The notes under the pieces are model-generated. The model searched no databases. It saw only the letters and a program-made list of their open reading frames with translations, and was not told the DNA's origin. A stretch of DNA of 64,000 nucleotides from NCBI GenBank assembly GCA_022575985.1, contig JAKSXM010000103.1:434001-498000 (forward strand), in the 5' to 3' direction. Source of the DNA: Anagrus nilaparvatae. Lineage: Eukaryota > Arthropoda > Insecta > Hymenoptera > Mymaridae. Numbering within the stretch: position 1 is the stretch's first letter; each line of letters begins with the position of its first letter. This document shows positions 1-11,100 of the stretch, one piece after another. The position numbers and the translations under genes were made by a program.

Positions 1-2
1 AA

Positions 3-155
<153 letters not shown>

Positions 156-1629
156 GTAATAACATTAAAAATGTTAAATGCTGTTATCTTGAAACTTAAA
201 AAAGTGATAAAAAATGCTTATTTATGAACTAACATGGCATTTCTCAAACAAAGTGACTCTTTTAAGTTTATTTATTGTTTATTATTATTCAAAATATAGA
301 CATATTGACGATTGTACTTTAAAATCTTCGTTTAATTTATATTCTAAAAAATATTTAATAAAAAAAATTGGCTCATGTTTAACGAAGATACACAAACACA
401 TAATAATCTAATCCAGTTTAAAAAAATATACCAATAATAAATCATTTTATTTTTCTTGTATAATTCAAAAATTGTATCATTAAGTAGAAAAAAAATAGCT
501 AATGTAAAAAAAAAATAATTCATGATACTATTAATGAAGTAATGAACGGTAATTTATAAATTTTTTTCAAATTGTTTATTAACTTTATTTGTTGCATGAA
601 TTTAAAAGAATGTGTTAATTTTTTCTATTCTAAAAATTATAATTTTGTAAGAGTAAACACATATTAAGTTATTGTATTTGAAAAATTTGACTACCAAATA
701 ATAATTAAAAAAAAAGATAGTTTTCAATCAACATATAATTGTTTAACACATCATTTTATATTTCTAATTTTTTTGAATTGTATAACTTATAAGACTATTT
801 TTTATACCTAATTCACATTAAAATTCTTCTTTTTTATATTTAGGAATAAATTTGAAATCAGAGGTCCATTAATTCGTTTTTTAGTTGACGGTATTTTTTT
901 TTTTTTGTGCTTCATACTTTACCTTAACCCAAATTTTTTTCATTTGATGCTTGAATTAAAATTTTGCATAATTCTGAAATTTTTTATGAATATAAATATA
1001 AATGAATTTTTATTTAATTGTTATATATAAATAATATTAAATAGATAATTGTTTTTTAGTTTGATAAATGTGTGTTGATTAATTTAGATTGGATATAAAA
1101 TTTTTTATAATTTATATTTTACCACAAATAATAAAATTATACTTATCCTGAAAATTTGTTAAAAATCAATTTTTTAGAGTCTAAATTGTCCATAATTTTG
1201 AGAACTAGGCAAGGTTACTTGAATTTACCTCATTGACTTGGTTGTTATTTATTCAGAAAATGTAGATTTTTTTTTAAATAAATTTTTTATTAAAATAAAT
1301 AATTTACATAATTACCATTGATAATTTAATAATAACGAGAAATCAATCTTAAGCTTATATATTAATTATTTACAAACTATATTTTTAAACAAGAAAATAT
1401 AAATAATAAATTAAAAAAGCCATAAAATGTTATTCAATGAATAAAATAATAGCTGTAATTTTAATTTATTTTTAATATTTATTTATATTTACAATAGTTC
1501 GATTTGAAAACTAAGTTTAGAAATGTCTTATAAAATTCTAAAATTTAGTTTTTATATGTGCACTTTATTCTGTATAATATTTACACTAGTATAATTTACA
1601 CATTTTTCTTTAGATAATTTTTTTAAAAA
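156..1629. other. AT-rich spacer between Elongin-C and BLOS2
   Basis: This is the convergent interval between the two genes. It should hold the Elongin-C 3' UTR (candidate AATAAA at 436-441) and beyond that only A/T-rich low-complexity sequence. The one open frame over 60 codons (214-411) is made of AT-biased codons and resembles nothing I know. Confidence 0.6.
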
Positions 1630-1635
1630 TTTATT
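1630..1635 (-). terminator. Candidate BLOS2 poly(A) signal
   Basis: TTTATT on the + strand is AATAAA on the minus strand, about 12 bases after the BLOS2 stop codon. That is very close, so a later signal may be the one used. AT richness makes chance matches common. Confidence 0.35.
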
Positions 1636-1646
1636 TTTAAGTAAAT

Positions 1647-2132
1647 TCAAGTGCTTTTACCATCCTTTTCGATTTCCTTAAATTTTGCCTCTAATCTTGT
1701 AGCGTAGGCTAATAGCTTATAAGCTGCTTGCTCCAATTTTGAAACGCTTTCATCAATTTCATTTATATTTTCTAATACAGGAAGTAGCTTTTTGTACTTT
1801 TGATTTAATGTATCCATAGATTGAGAAAAATTAGACGATATAGTTTTTAATTCTGCATATTTTGCTATGGTTTCTCTGTTTAAACGCTCCAATAAAACAT
1901 AATCTGAATGAGTTGATGTGAGTTCTTCTTGAAGATACTCACTAGTTTTTTGAAACATTGTATTAGCTAGTCTACTGAGATTAGGATCATGAGGATCTAA
2001 TGCTTCAAAACTGCTTGTACTTGTTGATAAAGTTGTACCATGCTTTGGAGATTCAGTTTTTTGTTGAGACTCCGTTTCCAGAATACTTCCAGATATTTCT
2101 TGTAAATTTTTATCTTCTTGCATAGAAGCCAT
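1647..2132 (-). CDS. Blos2: BLOC-1 subunit 2 (BLOS2)
   Basis: BLOS2 is a coiled-coil subunit shared by BLOC-1 and BORC, complexes that act in biogenesis of lysosome-related organelles and in lysosome positioning. The predicted protein is 161 aa. It has a Ser/Thr/Glu-rich non-conserved N-terminus (residues 1-45), then the family domain: NLSRLANTMFQKTSEYLQEE (51-70), a central stretch with LNQKYKKLLPVLENINEID, and the hallmark EQAAYKLLAYATRLEAKFKE near the C-terminus (134-153). The open frame extends seven codons upstream to a TTG behind a TAA, so I take the first ATG at 2132; a second ATG three codons later (2123) is also possible. The gene is intronless as seen and converges on Elongin-C. Human BLOC1S2 is similar in length (about 140 aa). 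Confidence 0.9.
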   Translation of the reverse strand: MASMQEDKNLQEISGSILETESQQKTESPKHGTTLSTSTSSFEALDPHDPNLSRLANTMFQKTSEYLQEELTSTHSDYVLLERLNRETIAKYAELKTISSNFSQSMDTLNQKYKKLLPVLENINEIDESVSKLEQAAYKLLAYATRLEAKFKEIEKDGKST

Positions 2133-2484
2133 AGTATTTATAATACTTTGCAACTTTTAAAGAATAAAAAGAAATAATTCATACTTGCAAGGAAATGTTT
2201 TCTATTTTAATTATAATTGTTTACAATTTGATTTCCATGTGGGTTATTAAATATTTTATTGTTTAGATTGCATTGGAACTAGCCTTTAAAATTTACACTA
2301 CAATGTAATTATGAAAACATTAAAAAAAAGAATCAATATAATTGCAATATAATGCAAAATGATTTGTCTGTTGAATGTTGAATACTTGATTCTTGATCTT
2401 GTTGATGAATGCACATCGTGTATACGTGGTGTTTTGGAATAGGGCGTTAATAAATTTTCGGAAACAGGATATTCGGGTAAAGTT

Positions 2485-2785
2485 ATTGAATTTGAAATTA
2501 AATATAATAAGATACTCAGATATTAATAAGTTTAATTATTAGCTTTATTTAATAATTTAAAATTTATATGTTTTTACAAATTAAATTTTATTGAAACATA
2601 TATAATAATATTAGGAATATTTGGGTAGTTATAACTATAATATATTGAATTTGAAATTAAATATATCCATTATGATACTCAGATTTTAATTAGATATTAT
2701 ATATAACTTTATTTAATAATTTAAAATTTATATGTTTTTACAAATTAAATTTTATTGAAACATATAAATATTAGGAATATTTTAT
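2485..2785. repeat. Imperfect tandem duplication, about 155 bp x 2
   Basis: The block starting TTGAATTTGAAATTAAATAT at about 2485 and ending near 2630 (ATTAGGAATATTTG) is repeated at about 2643-2785. Both copies share GATACTCAGAT, a central TTTATTTAATAATTTAAAAT and ACAAATTAAATTTTATTGAA. They differ by small indels. No coding content is seen. Confidence 0.8.
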
Positions 2786-4044
2786 TTTATAATATGTTAA
2801 TTGCTTTCTTTCGTGTATAAATATGTTCACTCCCAATTTATGAAATCAATATTATATTCATTTGCAATTGTCCAATTTATGAAACGGTCAATAATGATTT
2901 CTCTATTTTCAAACTATATTGTAAAAAAAACATTTTTTGAATATTAAATCAACATGACGTAAACCTAAAAAATGTTTATACCCACAAAAAATAGGTAAAA
3001 AAAATTTTGGGTATATATTTCAAAATAGAAAATTCTAATTTAGAAACATAAAAAATATAAATCTGTCAAAAATAAATTTAAGTTTTTTTGCCATTTCAAA
3101 AAATTGATAATATCATCCATCATACCAATGATATGTTGAATGACATTAATCATTTAATAAATATTGAATTACTTTGTCAACAAATTGAGTGCAACATTAT
3201 ATTGCACATATATTATGTATAATTTTTTTTTTCTTTAAATTAACATTTAACTATACATTTCATTTGAATAAATCTTATTTTTAAATCTGAAAAATGTTAT
3301 CTTTCTACTTTACTTGTTTGCAATAAATTTATAAGTGATAATAGTATAATTTATTGTACATGTTTTCTATAGTTAAAAAAAAAAAAAAAATAAAAAATAT
3401 ATTAAAATATTAGCATAGTCAAATGATGTATAGTTTTTGTCAAATTTTAAAATAATCCAAAAATTAAAATTAAAAACATGCACTTTATATTCAATTATCG
3501 CAAAAATTAGGCCTGTGCATACAAGAGGTACATAATAGCAAATTCAAATTATAGTAAATCTAATTCGTTTATTTTACTGTTCATATTATTCGCTTATGCT
3601 TCTAATATAGCTGAGTATTAACAATAATTAGTATATTTTATAAATTAAAGATTATAAGAATAAAATTAAAAAATATAATTATTTTTACGAAATATTATAT
3701 ATAATAAAAATTTTTACAATGTCGTTCGTTAAAATATAAATTAGGTTGTTTAAACTTCTACTAAAATAATTGTATAAAATATATATCTTCACATTATGAC
3801 TTTTTAAAATAATAGTTACTTAAAATTAAATAATTTTATTGTAATAAAAACTATAGGCATTTTATAAGATAAAACGAAATTATTTTTATTTAGGACTTTT
3901 TACCATAAAAATAAATCATAAAAATTTGAGCTCATAAAACCTATTTCTAAAATGTGCCAATATTGCAAAGAGTCAAAAAAACATCAGCAAATCCAGCAAA
4001 AAAAAAAATAAGAATACGCAATATTTAAAACAAAAATTTGTTTT

Positions 4045-4082
<38 letters not shown>

Positions 4083-4528
4083 ACTATATACATGTTCGTT
4101 TTTAAAATCAAATTTTTGTTATACTTTATTTTAATGGTAAAATGTGCCAATAATTTAAATACTTATATAAAGATAAAATTAATAATAATAAAATTTATAA
4201 AATTTTACAAATGAGTTTTGTATGCATAATTTTGCTTTTTATATGTTAAAAATATTTAATTTGAACAGTTTTTACAAATTTGTTTATTTTATGAGTTATA
4301 TCTTTAGACATACATTTATAATGAGTATTAAATGCTAAGCGGAATATTGTACTAGAAATTTTTTATATTTTAAAAACTTAAATAACTATATTTACAACAA
4401 TTTAAGTTAATTTTATCAAATACTTATGATATTGATAAAACTATAATAGCTGCCTTAAATAACTAGAGAATAGAGCTTATAATTATATATGTTACATTAA
4501 TATTGAATGAAGTATATAAAATAAAATT
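2786..4528. other. AT-rich spacer downstream of the KDM7-like gene, with a T29 run
   Basis: No coding sequence recognised. A 29-base T run at 4048-4076 reads as an A-tract on the minus strand, about 550 bases 3' of the KDM7-like stop codon. A candidate minus-strand AATAAA (TTTATT on +) is at 4529-4534. The remainder is AT-rich low-complexity DNA. Confidence 0.55.
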
Positions 4529-4623
4529 TTTATTTGTACAATTCAAAAAAATAAATTATGATAATTCTTTAATTATTTATATACATATAATGCATAAAAG
4601 AAATTAATTTTTTCTATACTTCT

Positions 4624-7101
4624 TCAATGTATCATTTTATGAATTTTAAGAATTTTACCTAATCTTTGTTTAACCGTTTTCATACCTTTTTTTGGTTTTC
4701 GATCAATAACTGGAACTGAAAGTTTTGCTTTTACATCATTTAAAATATTTTTACTTACGAAAATCGATGAACACGTTTGGTTTGCAATAGGTAGATTATT
4801 ATCCACTAAAGATGATTGAGCTGTTTGTTGTAATATAGATTTTTTAATTAATGGTTCTTTATTTTTCTTTTTTAAAATTTGTTTTGATGGATTTGATGTT
4901 TTTAATTTTATATCATCTAAACTTTTTTTTGTGGATATTTTTTTTTTCTTTTCTCGAAATGGACGATTTGATTTGGATGACATTGAAGATACTTTTGCTT
5001 TTGGATTCCAGGCTTGATCTTCTATTTTTTTTGCTCTTGATTTAAAGGTAAATTCATCTTCATCGGATAAATCTAAGGCAGGATAAATAAAATCGTCATC
5101 TTGACGAATCTCATTTATATTATCTATTAAAAGATCATCCCCATAAATATTTTTTATATCCTCAGTAGTTATCACATTTGACTTTGATTCAACTTTTGGT
5201 TTTGGTGGAGTTTCAGAATTTGTAGAATAACATTGTTTACTAAATGAAAGCATTCCTGCAATAGCATCTCGTGTGGATGGCGAGTCTAAAACATTAAGTT
5301 CATTTGTTGGTGTTAATGTATAAGTAGAAGCTTTTATTAATTCCTCTATGCCATTTGAAGGAATGTTACTAATACTTTTACTTTCATTAGCTTTATTCGT
5401 GGCTTTCTTTTTTTTCGATGTTTTATTTTTGTGAAGTTTTTTACTTTTAGGTGCCTCATCAATCACAAATTGACCACCATCACTTTCATTACTGCCTTCA
5501 TGGAAATCATAAACAGATGTTTGTTTCCAAGTAGATTTTTTTGTTGTTTCTACTGAATGGTCTAATGAAAAGCTTGCATAAGTATTTAGCTTTTCACTTG
5601 AATCTTTAACTTCATCTTTATTTTCCAACTTAATTTTTATTATTGTTGGAACTTGCTTTCCAACATCAAGAATATTAGTATTAATATCATTATTAATGAA
5701 ACTTGTAGACAAATGGGGAGTTTGTATCGGTTTTGGTAAAATAACTTTTATTGGTAATAACTTGTTACTTGAAACTAGCATTTTGGACTTTGATTTTGGA
5801 CTTTCAGTATTTTTTTTTGTGATAGAACTTGAATGATCTGTTGTAATAAAATCATCATAATCTTTGCTGAATGGTTTCTTTTTTTTTCTTTTACTTTCTC
5901 GCTCTGGTTTTGGAGGATTTAATTGTACTAGAAATCTATCAGTAAATCGAATTTCTTTGCTGAGTTCTTTAATTATTTTTTGACTGTTAATAGTTTCAGG
6001 TATTTGCGTTCTATTTAATGTACAATAATCTTTGTCCTGGTTCCATTGTTTTAATATACATAACAATGCTTTAATTCCAAGTAAGAAGTTAGTAGGACAT
6101 TTTTTTCCTTCGCTATTTAAATCCTGTAATTCTTTTAAAAGTCTTTTTGCAGCAAACCAGCATATAGTTTCAAAACCAGGGTACTGAAATTTCGGGGGAG
6201 TTTTCAACTTTTTTTCTAACTCATAAATTTGAATTTGCATTGGTATGTTTAAGCTATGCAAAAAATTACCACCAAAAACTAGCGAATCTACAGGAGTCAA
6301 AACTGCATGAATCCATCCCGTTGGAATGAGCATTGTCTGTCCTTGCTTTAAAATACATTTATAACAAATGTCAGCTTGATCACCAAAAAATGTTTCGCTT
6401 TGTGAAGTACTACACATCCATTGTTGATATAAGTGTAAGTTGGCTGCTGTTGGTTTAATAAAATAAAATATTTTTTCTCCTCTCAAAACATGGTACCATA
6501 CCGAAGTCCCACCAAAATCAATATGAAAATCGGTGTAACTATCTTTGACACTTATAAGACAATATTTTTGTACTTCTGGACGTTTTAAGCTACTATCTTC
6601 TGGCCAATCATGAGGCCAAACATAATTTACCCAGTCTAGTTTTCTTGCAATATAAGGTGCTTCAATTATTGAGGATAAGCTAGTACTTGTAAACTCCAGA
6701 CTTATTAGGTTCAGTGTTTTTGTTTTTACGTTACTAGTAAAATAATCGGTAAAATCTCTAAAACACATTTTAATACTATCTTGTTTAGTTACATCTATCA
6801 CATCAACTTCTCGATCTCCTCCAACATAATATTCAACATCTTTCACAGAAAAGTCCGAGGTTGGCATAAGCATGTCTAAGCCATCTTTATTATCTACTAA
6901 AATTGGCACATCAAACCCATTGTTTTGTAAATATTGTAAGGTTAACTGTTGACCCTTCAAATACTTGATGACTTCATCAGCTCTTGGAAAGTGCCTTGAT
7001 TTAAGTTCTTTAATAAAAACAGGAGTTCCTGTTTGCACTGGCTTAACATCAGCATTAACTTCATAACAATCATGTCGATGGATATTAAATTTGGTATCCA
7101 T
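4624..7101 (-). CDS. KDM7-family JmjC lysine demethylase lacking the PHD finger
   Basis: This is an 825-aa protein of the PHF2/PHF8/KDM7A group: Fe(II)/2-oxoglutarate histone demethylases, typically of H3K9me1/2, H3K27me2 and H4K20me1. Residues 6-330 match the linker plus JmjC core of KDM7A/PHF8. Visible motifs are VEYYVGGDREVDVIDV (89-104), VQKYCLISVKDSYTDFHIDF (177-196), GGTSVWYHVLRGEKIFY (197-213), GQTMLIPTGWIHAVLTPVD (254-272) and GGNFLHSLNI (277-286). The Fe ligands H193, D195 and H265 and the likely 2OG lysine K210 are present, so catalysis looks possible. Residues 330-825 are a Lys/Ser-rich, disordered-looking tail with several basic clusters like nuclear signals (e.g. KRKKKK). Family members begin with a PHD finger, but here the ATG lies just where homology resumes after that finger. 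An in-frame TAA stands 12 bases upstream, with no AG acceptor between it and the ATG. There are no introns over 2.5 kb. The family call is very secure; which paralogue is not. Confidence 0.9.
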   Translation of the reverse strand: MDTKFNIHRHDCYEVNADVKPVQTGTPVFIKELKSRHFPRADEVIKYLKGQQLTLQYLQNNGFDVPILVDNKDGLDMLMPTSDFSVKDVEYYVGGDREVDVIDVTKQDSIKMCFRDFTDYFTSNVKTKTLNLISLEFTSTSLSSIIEAPYIARKLDWVNYVWPHDWPEDSSLKRPEVQKYCLISVKDSYTDFHIDFGGTSVWYHVLRGEKIFYFIKPTAANLHLYQQWMCSTSQSETFFGDQADICYKCILKQGQTMLIPTGWIHAVLTPVDSLVFGGNFLHSLNIPMQIQIYELEKKLKTPPKFQYPGFETICWFAAKRLLKELQDLNSEGKKCPTNFLLGIKALLCILKQWNQDKDYCTLNRTQIPETINSQKIIKELSKEIRFTDRFLVQLNPPKPERESKRKKKKPFSKDYDDFITTDHSSSITKKNTESPKSKSKMLVSSNKLLPIKVILPKPIQTPHLSTSFINNDINTNILDVGKQVPTIIKIKLENKDEVKDSSEKLNTYASFSLDHSVETTKKSTWKQTSVYDFHEGSNESDGGQFVIDEAPKSKKLHKNKTSKKKKATNKANESKSISNIPSNGIEELIKASTYTLTPTNELNVLDSPSTRDAIAGMLSFSKQCYSTNSETPPKPKVESKSNVITTEDIKNIYGDDLLIDNINEIRQDDDFIYPALDLSDEDEFTFKSRAKKIEDQAWNPKAKVSSMSSKSNRPFREKKKKISTKKSLDDIKLKTSNPSKQILKKKNKEPLIKKSILQQTAQSSLVDNNLPIANQTCSSIFVSKNILNDVKAKLSVPVIDRKPKKGMKTVKQRLGKILKIHKMIH

Positions 7102-7892
7102 TTTTGTATTTTATAATAATTCTAATTCAGTACATGAGCATTTATATTATACAGCCACAAACTTTTCTATTAATATTAGATCTTAAATTTGATATCATCA
7201 TATTTGAAAGTATTAGAACTGGAATTTGATGCCATTATATTGTTGTAGTATTTCACGTTATAAAAACTTCAAAATCTTTATAAAAACACTTCAGGTACAA
7301 TGTTTCACTTAAAATGGATACAAAATGCAATTAAATTTCAGTGTTTCTGAATGTTTATAGATAATTTAGAAAACAGAAGTTTTGAATTAGCTAACTCATA
7401 TTAATAAGTGAAGGTAAAATCTTACAGTGACTTAGTTAATACGATGTATTCGCAAAAATAGGAATAAAATAAACAATAGATTGTTATTATAAAAATATAT
7501 ACAAATTCGACACAAAACGTGAAGACTGTAGAAATTACAAACAAAAAGTAGAACTCTGAAGGGGACGCTGAACCTTGTACGGAATACCCATAATTACCAT
7601 TTATCAAAAGTAGGTTAGAAATTTTCTAGTTTACCGATATTAAATTCTTCACCACGTGATGATCAGCGCGTAATTTAAATTTCAAAAGTTCCGAAAATTC
7701 TTGAAAATCGTTTTCAAATTAAAAATTTATTTAAGGTGTCTCTTTTATGAGGAGTACAGCTATAAAACCTATATATTCTAGCTTAAGGTTCATAATAAAC
7801 GATGGTATCAAACTTTTAGTCTCAAGCCATCCAAATTTTCAAGTAAAACGAGGCCGAAATTTAAAAAAAATACATGTGTGTATTTATCGAAA
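7102..7892. other. Upstream region of the KDM7-like gene
   Basis: About 800 bases of AT-rich sequence hold the presumed promoter and 5' UTR. I looked on the minus strand for the Cys/His pattern of a PHD finger and found none. The single longish frame (7422-7607) is Phe/Tyr-rich with no known similarity. Confidence 0.5.
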
Positions 7893-8313
7893 AAATTAAA
7901 CATAATTAAATATAATTAAATTTTGTGCTATTTTTTTGATTTTAGCAGGTTACCTTGTTTTTCTTTTTTTTACAGCATCAAAAAGGCCTCTAAAATTTTA
8001 CCCAGAAAGGTTTTCAATGTAAAATTTCCTGAGGAATCCGAAAATAAGTCAGATTTTTCATTTTCTATCAGGAAAAGCGAGAAAATTGGAAAATTCAGAA
8101 AATGAACAATTTTCAAAATCATTTTTTTGAGCCTAAAATTGATTTTTAAGTACTTAAAAGGCAAATGTGTCAAAAAAAGAGTTTACTAGCATGAAAAGAA
8201 TGGGAAAACACATGTAAAAAAAAAAAGTGACGCTTTTTGAGAAATTTGTATTTTACAGTTTCTTTTGGTTTTTCCGATTTTCCGACTTTCTCTGAGGTTT
8301 TTTCGAAAAAATA

Positions 8314-8614
8314 GGCCAGGTCTATTTGTCCAGAAAATTTTCAACTATTTCTGGTTAAATAGATTTTCTGGTCAAATAACCAAAAAATTATCAAAATTTT
8401 ATTCAAAGGCTTCTGTTGAAAAAATATAATTTAATTTAGAATTTAATAAATTAACAATTTTTAAAGATTAGAAAATTTAAGAATTGATTATTTTAGTGCA
8501 GGAATGCAAGCACAACTTTACTCCTGAAAAATATAGAGGTTACAAATATTTTTCACTTTTGTTTATGTGTAAGTAAATTTCACACAAAAATTTTCTGGAC
8601 AAATAGCTCTTGCG
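8314..8614. mobile_element. MITE nested in the foldback arm
   Basis: A 301-bp insertion has inverted ends: CTATTTGTCCAGAAAATTTT near the left end and its complement AAAATTTTCTGGACAAATAG near the right. It is flanked by GAAAAAATA at 8305-8313 and 8615-8623, which fits an 8-9 bp hAT-type target duplication, though the A run makes the exact length uncertain. The uninterrupted sequence is visible in the intact element near 39010. The interior is AT-rich and non-coding. Confidence 0.78.
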
Positions 8615-8684
8615 GAAAAAATATGGTCAGATTCGGATTGGGCGGGAATTTTTACTACCTACCTTTATATAGAAAATATTTTTT

Positions 8685-8904
8685 CTGGTCAGCGGCCAGA
8701 AAGCACGTATTTCCCGGCCGCTGCGCGTCCGGCAAAGACATGTTTTCTCGCCACTGATGCAGAAAACTCGTATACGACCCTGGGCCATAAAAAAAGAATG
8801 CCCCAAATCGCAGTTTACCATCCTCGGCTTCGCCTCGGAAGGTAATTTACGTGCGATTTGGGCCATTCTTTATTTTTCTGGCCATGGGTCGTAATATACT
8901 ATTT
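8685..8904. mobile_element. GC-rich element copy inserted in the foldback arm
   Basis: About 220 bp separate bases that are contiguous in the intact arm (AATATTTTTT/AGGCTTATTT, near 39075). It is much richer in G+C than its surroundings and contains GGTCAGCGGCCAGAAAGCAC, the near-palindromic CTCGGCTTCGCCTCGG and GTGCGATTTGGGCCATTC. Related copies lie at about 32647-32863 and 35733-35920. A 79-codon open frame overlapping it is incidental. Confidence 0.72.
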
Positions 8905-9124
8905 AGGCTTATTTAAGGCGTCCAGAAAATAAAAAGCAAACGGGTTTCTGAGAATTCGAAAAAAATCAAAATTAGAAAAACAGCTGCCAAATCGCAACCA
9001 AGCCACCTACAGCCTTAAAATTTGGCCAGTAACCATATTTTTACATACCAAACACAGTGCAATTGATATTTTTTAAATCCATGACATCGACCTGAATTGG
9101 GTAAAAATAGCTGAGAACTACCGA

Positions 9125-10510
9125 TATAGAAAGTAGGTATATAGGAAAATGAAAGTGGTAAATTCAAAACAAAATTTTTTTATTTAATATTTTTCTTTTT
9201 TATTTATATATCTATCCTGCACATTCATAAATATCTTTTAATATAAGTGTATATTTAAAATTTTTTAATAGAATTATGCATATTATAATAAATATATGGG
9301 CATATAATATAATAATTTATTCTTTATTATAGTAAAATGTCACTATTTTGTTTAATTAAAAGATATTTATAGAAATATTATTTACATTATTTACACTTTA
9401 TTATACTAATAGTAAATATAAAAAATTTAATTTAATTCTGATTATTAAAATCCACTATTTACAAATTAAAATTGCGTTCAAAAAAGTTAAAAAATATATA
9501 ATATATAATGCATTAAATTATGCAAGTTTTATTTAGACTGATTTTTTTTTCTAATTAGCGATTGGAATGTTTTTTTTAATACATAAATTACTACATTCGT
9601 TGATAAATATTTAAATTTATTACAAGAAAATTTAAATTATTTGTGATTAATTTTTTATGTAATTATGAAACAGTTTATATAATTGAATTATTTATAAAAT
9701 TACTGATATCACAATTTTGTAATTTATATTGCAAATTTTTTTGTTGTATCAGTAATTATATCAATTTTCATCTAAGATAGTAATTTCTATCATTCCTTAA
9801 AAAATTCACATATTCTTGTTTAAAAAATTTTTTAAAGGCTACAATGAAAATAAATCAGCTTGTGGCAAGTGGAAAAAATTATTTTTCAGATTTAAAATAT
9901 GCGTACAGCGGTACGATGTCAAAAAAAATTTTTAATTTTCTTTACTTTTCTGGTCCTTTGCAATCGTGCTTGCCAGAAAAAAATTCCGTTTAATTGATAA
10001 ATTTAATATCAGCGTAGTTTGCTGCTATTATAAAGTAAATATCAAGATGAAAAATCTACAAAAATTTATTTGAAATCAACTATTCTTAAAAAAAAAATTA
10101 AATAAATAAAATATTTATCAAAATTCATTATAATTATTTAAACATTCAAAAATAAATTAAATCAAACATTATGCTATATAAAAAATGAATAAAAAAATAT
10201 AATACAAATGATAAATCCTACAGCTTTACCTAAATTTAAAATTATTTAACAAAAACTTATTTATTTAAATCTGTACAAAACACCTTAAAATTAAAATTAA
10301 TATACACAATACTGTTATATAATAATAATCATATACAATCAGTTCTTGATAACAATACAATTTAACAAAAACTTTTTTTTCAAATTCAACATTTTCATAT
10401 AAAAAAATTATTAAAAAAACACAGTTTTTTTTTATATATTAAACTTCACCCAGCACATGTATTTCAATAGTTCGTTGATTTAAATTTGATAATGTGCCAG
10501 GAAGTAATAA
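9125..10510. other. AT-rich region 3' of the Frizzled gene
   Basis: The right part should include the Frizzled 3' UTR. Several minus-strand AATAAA matches occur here but none can be singled out. There is no coding sequence or clear repeat beyond low-complexity A/T. Confidence 0.5.
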
Positions 10511-11100
10511 TCATGCAATATTATTAACATTATCTTGTTTGTAAGCTGTAAATGGCAATGGTTGTTGTATTTGATGTGTTGGTCTAACATTTGGTTTACT
10601 TGGTACAGCAATTAATTTACTCCAAGCTCTACATGTTTTACCAGACCAAACCCACATTCCTGATGCAACTCCAATAGCAAATGTAAAAAAAATTCTTAAT
10701 AATACTATTTCTAAACCAGCATCTTGATAAACTGGTCCTGATATACAATTTTGTGATGATCTACAATCTAATGCTGCTATCAGACCTAATGTTCTCCATT
10801 TTGGTCTGATATAAGCTTCTCTGAGAATACATGCAAGTGTACAAAAAGCTGGCAATGCGTAAAAAACACCAAATACAAATAATCTAGTCATTAGCCTTTC
10901 TAGTTTTCCTGAACTCCTGCCTGCTGACCTAATGATTTTTCTTACGTGTATTAATGAGGTACCAGCAAAACCACCCAAAAGACATCCAACTAGTAATAAT
11001 ATTCCATGGGGTATCACTTCCAGCCATAGAACAGATTCATCACGAATTTGACAAAGGCTTGTTAACTCATCAGCTACTATACTTCTAGTCACCAAAGCAC
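10511..11100 (-). CDS. fz4: Frizzled last exon: TM5-TM7 and cytoplasmic tail
   Basis: The acceptor TTTTAG precedes base 11100, and the exon enters with two bases of a split Gly codon. It encodes IVADELTSLCQ, TM5 to TM7, GKTCRAW just after TM7, and a tail of about 35 residues ending NNIA. The extracellular segment CRSSQNCISGPVYQDAG between TM6 and TM7 keeps paired cysteines. Confidence 0.9.

Larger units (their letters stand above)
7893..9124. mobile_element. Single arm of a palindromic (foldback) element, with two insertions
   Basis: From about 7893 (TTAAACATAATTAAATATAA) to CTACCGA at 9124 this matches the right arm of the palindrome at 37901-39303: TTTTGATTTTAGCAGGTTA, the stretch ending AAAATTTTACCCA, GATTCGGATTGGGCGGGAAT, and the end AACTACCGA followed by TA. 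The matching left arm is missing. Relative to the intact arm it is interrupted at 8314-8614 and about 8685-8904 by unrelated elements. Short open frames inside it (7923-8105, 7970-8173) are translations of the repeat, not genes. Confidence 0.82.

Noticed and set aside
4851..5045. Plus-strand frame antisense to the KDM7-like gene
   Set aside because: It is a shadow of the Lys-rich coding strand.
8627..8866. 79-codon minus frame with balanced codons
   Set aside because: It lies across a repeat arm and the GC-rich element inserted in it; the related copies at 32.6 and 35.7 kb do not keep the frame.
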